64,000 nucleotides of DNA from Prochlorococcus sp. MIT 0604 (lineage in GTDB: Bacteria; Cyanobacteriota; Cyanobacteriia; PCC-6307; Cyanobiaceae), in contig NZ_CP007753.1 of NCBI RefSeq assembly GCF_000757845.1, positions 682,001 to 746,000 on the forward strand, in the 5' to 3' direction. Of this stretch, positions 62,752 to 64,000 are shown one piece after another. Positions within the stretch are counted from its first letter, which is position 1, and each line of letters opens with the position of its first letter. Both the position numbers and the translations under genes were made by a program. Below the pieces are notes generated by a model, which did no database searches, was not told where the DNA came from, and saw only the letters and a list, made by a program, of their open reading frames with translations.

Positions 62752-63300
62752 ATGAGTAAGAAAAAATTTTTATTCCAGAAAAAGGAGTTCGATGGTTGGA
62801 AAACATTAAATGATACTGTTATGGGCGGATCAAGTTCAGCTTTTTGTGAAACTTCAAATTCGGGTTTGATATTAAAGGGTAATATTGTCGAGAAAGCAGG
62901 AGGATTTGTTAGTTGTAGATCTTCTATATATAAACCTTCTTTAAATGTATCTGAGTATTCATCCTTTGAATTAAATATTGATGGACAAGGAAGGACTTTT
63001 AAATTTGCTGTCGCTTGTGAAGATGATCTACTAGGACTAACCGAATTTATTCCTGGTGGACTTAGATGGATTAAATCATTTCCAACAAAAAAATTCGGGA
63101 CAACAAATGTTCAAATTCCTTTTAGTGAGTTAAAACCTTCAGTAAGAGCTAATAAAGTACGTTTTCCATTTAAATTCAAGCCATCTAAAATTAAAAGATT
63201 GCAACTACTACACTCTAAGTTCGGTGATGATGGATTACTTAATAATGAGTTTAAACAGGGTTCAATAAAAGTTTTAATTAAATCAATAAGTGTTATTTGA
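62752..63300 (+). CDS. CIA30-domain protein
   Basis: 182 residues. FDGWKTLNDTVMGGSSSAFC, GGFVSCRS and GQGRTFKFAV match the CIA30 (NDUFAF1-type) beta-sandwich domain known from complex I assembly. Cyanobacterial homologues are not well defined; a link to NDH-1 assembly is inference. It overlaps the next ORF start by 11 bases. Confidence 0.85.
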   Translation: MSKKKFLFQKKEFDGWKTLNDTVMGGSSSAFCETSNSGLILKGNIVEKAGGFVSCRSSIYKPSLNVSEYSSFELNIDGQGRTFKFAVACEDDLLGLTEFIPGGLRWIKSFPTKKFGTTNVQIPFSELKPSVRANKVRFPFKFKPSKIKRLQLLHSKFGDDGLLNNEFKQGSIKVLIKSISVI

Positions 63301-63676
63301 AAATCCACCTAAAAATATAGAGAGCTTAATCGCTAAGTCAGCAGATTTAACGAATAAACCTTTTGTTCATTCTGTAGTAAAAATAAATGGTGAATACGAA
63401 TTCGAAGATGAAGATATTGATTTAACAGTTAATATCTTATGTAGAGATAAAGAAGGTAAAAGATTAGAAATTTATGATCTTGAATTAGAACTTTTTAAAT
63501 CAAATAAAGAGTTGGTTTTAGTAATCTCTAAGCTTAACTTCCCTGATGAACCAATATTATGGTGTGGAGTTAAAACATTATGGATGGATAGCAATAATGG
63601 GAAAAAATGCAATTCACCAAAATACAGCGCTAGATTGGAAAATTTAGCAAATAGGATAAAAAGTTTTATTGATTAA
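63290..63676 (+). CDS. Hypothetical protein downstream of CIA30
   Basis: 128 residues from GTG (63290), overlapping the CIA30 stop by 11 bases. The end of the protein has paired Cys (LWCGVKT, KKCNSPK). It lacks membrane segments and looks like an alpha-beta domain. The overlap suggests coupling with the CIA30 gene. No family is recognised. Confidence 0.6.
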   Translation: MLFENPPKNIESLIAKSADLTNKPFVHSVVKINGEYEFEDEDIDLTVNILCRDKEGKRLEIYDLELELFKSNKELVLVISKLNFPDEPILWCGVKTLWMDSNNGKKCNSPKYSARLENLANRIKSFID

Positions 63677-63696
63677 GAAAAAAAATTTAAGCTGAT

Positions 63697-64000
63697 TTAT
63701 AAATCAGTAACAGCCCCTAAACTTGATGTGCTTACGATTCTCGAATATTTTGAAAGAATTCCTCTTTTGTATTTTTGAATAGGTTTTACCCAATCTTTTT
63801 TTCTTTTTTCTAATTCTTCGTCAGATAAATCAACTTCAATTAGTTGTTTTACAGCATCTACTGTAATTAAATCACCTTGTTTTATTAGAGCGATATTTCC
63901 TCCTACAGCAGCCTCTGGAGCTATGTGACCCACAACAAGACCATAGGTACCGCCGCTAAATCTGCCATCGGTAATTAAAGCTACCTTCTCTCCAAGCCCT
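63697..64000 (-). CDS. ilvD: Dihydroxy-acid dehydratase, C-terminal part (cut by window edge)
   Basis: The minus frame runs from the stop at 63697 through the right edge. [20 protein letters not shown] and [19 protein letters not shown] are typical of the IlvD C-terminal region. It makes the 2-keto acids of valine and isoleucine. The N-terminal part lies beyond 64000. Confidence 0.92.
   Translation of the reverse strand, partial: GLGEKVALITDGRFSGGTYGLVVGHIAPEAAVGGNIALIKQGDLITVDAVKQLIEVDLSDEELEKRKKDWVKPIQKYKRGILSKYSRIVSTSSLGAVTDL

Overview
The window looks like a chromosomal segment of a marine picocyanobacterium, most likely a high-light-type Prochlorococcus. The DNA is strongly AT-rich. It carries cyanobacterial marker genes (petN, thf1/psb29, pcyA, chlP, ccsA, ferredoxin-sulfite reductase, class II FBPase/SBPase glpX, a high-light-inducible-type protein, sipA) in a compact layout with many proteins under 100 residues. 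The genus assignment comes from gene content and recognised families, not from a search.

Region 1 (1-9100) is an accessory, small-protein region. It holds a divergent Hli-like protein, about 25 small proteins (many with one membrane helix), a four-gene translationally coupled set of tiny membrane proteins (4813-4143), an orphan SD/terminator locus (3918-4112) and an AT-rich stretch with DnaA-box-like sequences (5812-6096). Region 2 (9175-15580) has a K+ channel, a c-type cytochrome, an LptA/OstA-like protein and the complete phosphate uptake set pstS-pstC-pstA-pstB, followed by three small genes behind Pho-box-like repeats. Region 3 (15620-24624, minus strand) is dominated by a four-gene ligase-associated DNA-repair cassette: MBL-fold exonuclease, ATP-dependent ligase, Lhr-type helicase and PdeM-type phosphoesterase. 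Upstream of it lie a tail-anchored protein, a stand-alone IF2-N domain protein and a DUF2130 protein. Region 4 (24850-28500) is another small-gene region.

Region 5 (28600-64000) is core genome. It holds petN, thf1, clpP, ftsH and sipA; an M16 peptidase pair; pcyA with a DevBCA-type exporter; rpsB-tsf with a pseudoknot-forming leader; recG; and VanX-like and VanY-like D-Ala-D-Ala peptidases. Further right are sir, glyS, chlP, typA, lptB, ccsA and rpe. The right end is a carbon block, glpX-(hemA)-glgC-gnd-pgl, that links the Calvin cycle, glycogen synthesis and the oxidative pentose-phosphate pathway. It ends with a CIA30 protein and the C-terminal part of ilvD, cut by the window edge.

The observations I rate highest are the perfect interleaved (pseudoknot) stems ahead of rpsB, the orphan RNA/small-ORF locus with a 12-nt match to the 16S anti-SD tail, the intact ligase-associated repair cassette, the DnaA-box-like cluster away from any replication gene, and the coupled operon of four unrecognised small membrane proteins. 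No tRNA, rRNA, CRISPR array, insertion sequence or prophage gene was seen.
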